Source: Croceibacterium selenioxidans (lineage in GTDB: Bacteria > Pseudomonadota > Alphaproteobacteria > Sphingomonadales > Sphingomonadaceae). Taken from it: a stretch of 64,000 bases of DNA. This document shows positions 61,437-64,000 of the stretch, piece by piece. The stretch is from positions 90,564-154,563 of the forward strand of contig NZ_JAHFVK010000003.1 in the NCBI RefSeq assembly GCF_018599195.1. The letters are read 5' to 3'. A program made the translations under genes and the position numbers. The stretch's first letter is position 1. Every line of letters starts with the position of its first letter. A model generated the notes under the pieces. The model searched no databases. It was not told the DNA's origin and was given only the letters and a program-made list of their open reading frames with translations.

Positions 61437-62284
61437 GTGAAAGATACCTTCACCCTCGCTCTATCCTGCCGCAATCAGCCGGGTCTGGTCGCAAGAGTCT
61501 CGACGTTCCTGACGGCTAGCGGGGCGGATATTGTCGACTTGCAGCAATACACCGATCCCATCAGCGCGGGCTTCTTTCTGCGAGCCGAGTTCAAGGGTTC
61601 GACGCCGGTCGCCGAGTTGCAGACAGGATTTGCGCCCATCGCCAGCGAGTGTGAAATGGAGTGCCGTTGGCGCTCGCCCGGCTACGTGCCAAAGGTCGTG
61701 CTGCTCGTATCCAAGTTCGACCACGCGTTCGGCGACCTGCTGTATCGCATGCGGATCGGCGAAATAAACATGGAGGTGTTGCCGCGATCAGCAATCACCC
61801 GCGCGAAGCGTTGACCACTTCGCTGATCCAGGACATCCCCTATCACTACCTCCCCATCACCAAGGAAACCAAGCCTCAGCAGGAGGGCCAGATCAAGGAC
61901 CTGGTCACCAGAAGCGGCGCAGAGCTGGTAGTGCTTGCGCGCTACATGCAGATCTTCTCCGACGAGTTGACCGAGTTTCTCTCAGGCCGTTGCATCAATA
62001 TCCATCATTCGTTCTTGCCCGGCTTCAAGGGGGCGAAACCCTATCACCAGGCCTACGATCGCGGCGTGAAACTGATCGGTGCGACCAGCCACTACGTGAC
62101 GACCGACCTCGATGAAGGGCCGATCATCGCGCAGGACGTAGCGGTGGTAAGCCACCGCGAAACGCCCGACGAGTTGGTCGAGAGGGGACGCGACGTGGAG
62201 CGACGAGTGTTGGCCCGGGCGGTCAAGTCGCACCTTGAGTACCGGGTGTTCCTGAACGGTAATCGGACGGTCGTATTCGACTGA
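61437..62284 (+). pseudogene. purU: Formyltetrahydrofolate deformylase, disrupted by a frameshift
   Basis: The N-terminal part ([60 protein letters not shown]) and the C-terminal part ([14 protein letters not shown]…; [40 protein letters not shown]) are consecutive pieces of PurU, an ACT domain and a formyl-transferase-like domain with the NIHHS motif. They are in two frames. The shift falls near 61774, in the MEV(V)AAISNHP region, where one base appears to be missing. PurU makes formate and THF. The start is GTG 61437 with GGAGAAA upstream; ATG 61422 is possible. A sequencing error is a fair alternative. Confidence 0.85.
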
Positions 62285-62378
62285 CCACCTCAGTCTGCGA
62301 TGTCAGAAGAACCGGATCGACGTCTCATCTGATTTGACCTGCATGATGGCCCGAATGCAGGTCGGGGTTGCCAAGGAA

Positions 62379-62402
62379 GACCCCCGGCTTGCGCCGGGGG
62401 CT
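62379..62402. terminator. Hairpin between purU and the CEMIP-like gene
   Basis: CCCCCGGC (62381-62388) pairs with GCCGGGGG (62393-62400) around TTGC. Short pyrimidine-rich sequence follows on the plus side and there is no long T run, so this may be a weak bidirectional terminator between the convergent genes. Confidence 0.6.
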
Positions 62403-62411
62403 CTCGTTCCG

Positions 62412-64000
62412 TCAGCCGCCGAGGCCCTCCTTACCGACCTCGATCATGGCCCCCACAGGCAAGGCCCTGGCGCTTAAGCCGGGGGGAGCGTTGTTCCCTG
62501 GCGAAACCGTCAGGCCGGCCGCATTGTCGACCACGAGCTTGGCCCACAGCGTGTCGCCATCTCTGAACCAGGAAGTCTCACGGGCCTCGCGCAGAGCGGC
62601 CAGGCTGGCTTTTTCCACGCCCCCGGTCGCGGCCTTGAACCCGGGAAATTCGAGAATCACCGATGAGCCGTCGTCCATTTCGGTCAGGGACAAGGATAGC
62701 TTATCCCTTGCCGTCTCGACCCGTAGCTCGGCGCCACTGCCGATGGTGGTTTCCCCGACATATTCGAACCGCTTGCCGTGGCGCTGGAGGATGATCGGAT
62801 CGGTGATGGGACCGGTCTCGAACCCGCTGAAATTGCCCGCGATGCTGAACCGGCCGATGTCGCCCTTACAGATCGCCGCATTCCAGGTCGCCTTGATCTG
62901 GCAGGCTTCTTCATCGGCCGCGATGCCGTTGTCGATAACGATATAAGCACCGGGAGTGCCGCTAACCGAGCCGTCCAGGTCGCGGAAGGCCGCGCTCTTG
63001 TAGGCGGCACTGCGTCCGTAGTCGGACGCCCAGCGGCGCTGGATCGGCGGGAAGCTGACCGGCTGGGCGTTGACGAACGTCAGGCCCTTGACCGAGTTGT
63101 CGGTGCTCATGCCGAAGCTGGTGAACAGCAGGTAGGAGAGCGCGCCCGCGTCACGAAGATCGTTGGACACGTAGTTCACGAACTTGGTGTTTTCCACTTC
63201 GTGGTGGAAATCGTAATACTCGTAGCCGCGGATCGGGAAATCGGCGGCGACGTTCGGCAGGCTGCGGCCGTAGGCTAGTTCCTCGGGCGTGGTCGGGTTT
63301 CCGATGTTGTCGCTCTCCCCGACGAACAGTGAATCGACCACCCGTGACGTGAAGGGCGCGATACCGGGAATGCCGGACGCATGAGTGAAGCCGATGGCGT
63401 TATCGGCCAGTTTCAGGTTGGTGTAGAGGTGGTACTCACCACGGCCCCAGATCGCACCGTTGCGGTTCTTGTATCCGGTGAAATTGTCGAACACCGATAC
63501 CACCAGGCCGCTCTTCGTATCGGTCGGGTCGGCGTAGGCGGTAAGATTGGGGCCGGCGATACCGAACTTGCCGTCAGGCCCCGGGCCGCGATCAAGCATC
63601 AAGCCATCGAAATTGGAGTGGGCGGTATTGCCGCTGAACTCGCGCAGCTTGGTCCGTCCGGGCCAGGTGTTGGCGCTGATCTCCGTTCCCGCGAACGCCC
63701 CCGTTGGATGCTGCGGAAAGGCCATCCAGAAGCCAATCTGGTCGGACCCGGCGGCGACGTTGTCCCGATAGATGTTGTCGGGGTTCGTGATCCAGAAAGT
63801 GGAGACGGTATTGTCCGAAGGAATCAGGATATGCTCAGAAGCCTGACCCTTCGTGGACTGATGAGCCAAAGTAAGATTCGTCGGTTCGCAGGGCAGGGTG
63901 GGATGACACTTGGTCATGATGCCGAGGTTGTGGACGAACTGGTTGCCGGTCTCGACCGCGTCTTCGAGGAAGAAGCAGTGGCCCACGGTGTTGAAGGTGA
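62412..64000 (-). CDS. C-terminal part of a large CEMIP/TMEM2-like (G8-domain family) protein
   Basis: The frame is open at the right edge of the window, so the N-terminal part is missing; about 529 residues remain. NTVGHCFFLEDAVETGNQFV, then STFWITNPDNIYRDNVAAGS and DQIGFWMAFPQHPTGAFAG resemble blocks I recall from the vertebrate hyaluronan-degrading proteins CEMIP and TMEM2, which share a G8 domain and a right-handed beta-helix. The rest is beta-strand-rich, like a beta helix (FDGLMLDRG…, NGAIWGRGEYHLYTNLKLAD). Signal peptide and G8 domain cannot be checked. A secreted polysaccharide-acting protein is inferred. Confidence 0.68.
   Translation of the reverse strand, partial: TFNTVGHCFFLEDAVETGNQFVHNLGIMTKCHPTLPCEPTNLTLAHQSTKGQASEHILIPSDNTVSTFWITNPDNIYRDNVAAGSDQIGFWMAFPQHPTGAFAGTEISANTWPGRTKLREFSGNTAHSNFDGLMLDRGPGPDGKFGIAGPNLTAYADPTDTKSGLVVSVFDNFTGYKNRNGAIWGRGEYHLYTNLKLADNAIGFTHASGIPGIAPFTSRVVDSLFVGESDNIGNPTTPEELAYGRSLPNVAADFPIRGYEYYDFHHEVENTKFVNYVSNDLRDAGALSYLLFTSFGMSTDNSVKGLTFVNAQPVSFPPIQRRWASDYGRSAAYKSAAFRDLDGSVSGTPGAYIVIDNGIAADEEACQIKATWNAAICKGDIGRFSIAGNFSGFETGPITDPIILQRHGKRFEYVGETTIGSGAELRVETARDKLSLSLTEMDDGSSVILEFPGFKAATGGVEKASLAALREARETSWFRDGDTLWAKLVVDNAAGLTVSPGNNAPPGLSARALPVGAMIEVGKEGLGG

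Overview
The window reads as chromosome of a high-GC alphaproteobacterium, most likely a Sphingomonadales member (Erythrobacteraceae/Sphingomonadaceae type). The evidence is a GcrA cell-cycle regulator, an ATP-synthase inhibitor zeta subunit (DUF1476), three large TonB-dependent receptors, a CrtZ carotenoid hydroxylase and a LigE-like beta-etherase. I saw no insertion sequence, prophage, CRISPR array or rRNA operon. Two tRNAs are present (Arg-TCT and Ser-CGA).

Layout. 0-16 kb: the tail of a TonB receptor; a DUF805 membrane protein whose ribosome binding site lies inside a perfect inverted repeat; the ybbAP-tesA locus; recF; a small sigma54-promoted unit (44-aa membrane peptide plus PspC-like protein); a queuosine-precursor transporter; tRNA-Arg; a second TonB receptor; a BaiN-like flavoprotein; an MscS channel; and a LigE-like etherase. 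16-23.5 kb: a secreted triple-repeat protein, an ABC-F ATPase, the Grx4/BolA pair, the zeta subunit, leuD and leuC separated by a DNA glycosylase and a small membrane protein, and crtZ.

23.5-29.3 kb is the most unusual part. It is a long phage-shock (psp) operon transcribed leftwards from a consensus sigma54 promoter, with divergent pspF. After a 51-aa membrane peptide, pspA (with an N-terminal extension), pspB and pspC come eight further small genes in tandem. Each encodes one N-terminal membrane helix and a C-terminal coiled coil, and the coiled coils share a PspB-like signature. Four of them are close paralogues. sufE closes the run. Together with the second sigma54/pspC-like unit at 7.3 kb, this looks like an expanded envelope-stress regulon.

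29-42.5 kb: rnk, then the translation/RNA cluster rimP-nusA-ylxR-infB, rbfA, truB, rpsO and pnp. It is interrupted by a glutamine amidotransferase, DUF1697, an M50 protease and DUF2239; the last sits behind a strong sigma70-type promoter carrying a palindromic operator. 42.5-53.8 kb is accessory metabolism: two methyltransferase-fold proteins, DUF1993, a GlcG-like protein, two short-chain dehydrogenases, a secreted DUF4168 protein, an aromatic-acid-type MFS transporter, a HAD hydrolase and two tandem sulfatases. 53.8-64 kb: gcrA, an orphan ABC-2 permease, hspQ, tRNA-Ser, a third TonB receptor, a hybrid CHASE4/PAS-like histidine kinase, a frameshifted purU, and the C-terminal part of a large protein resembling the vertebrate CEMIP/TMEM2 family.

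All function calls come from reading motifs and from family knowledge; no database search was run.
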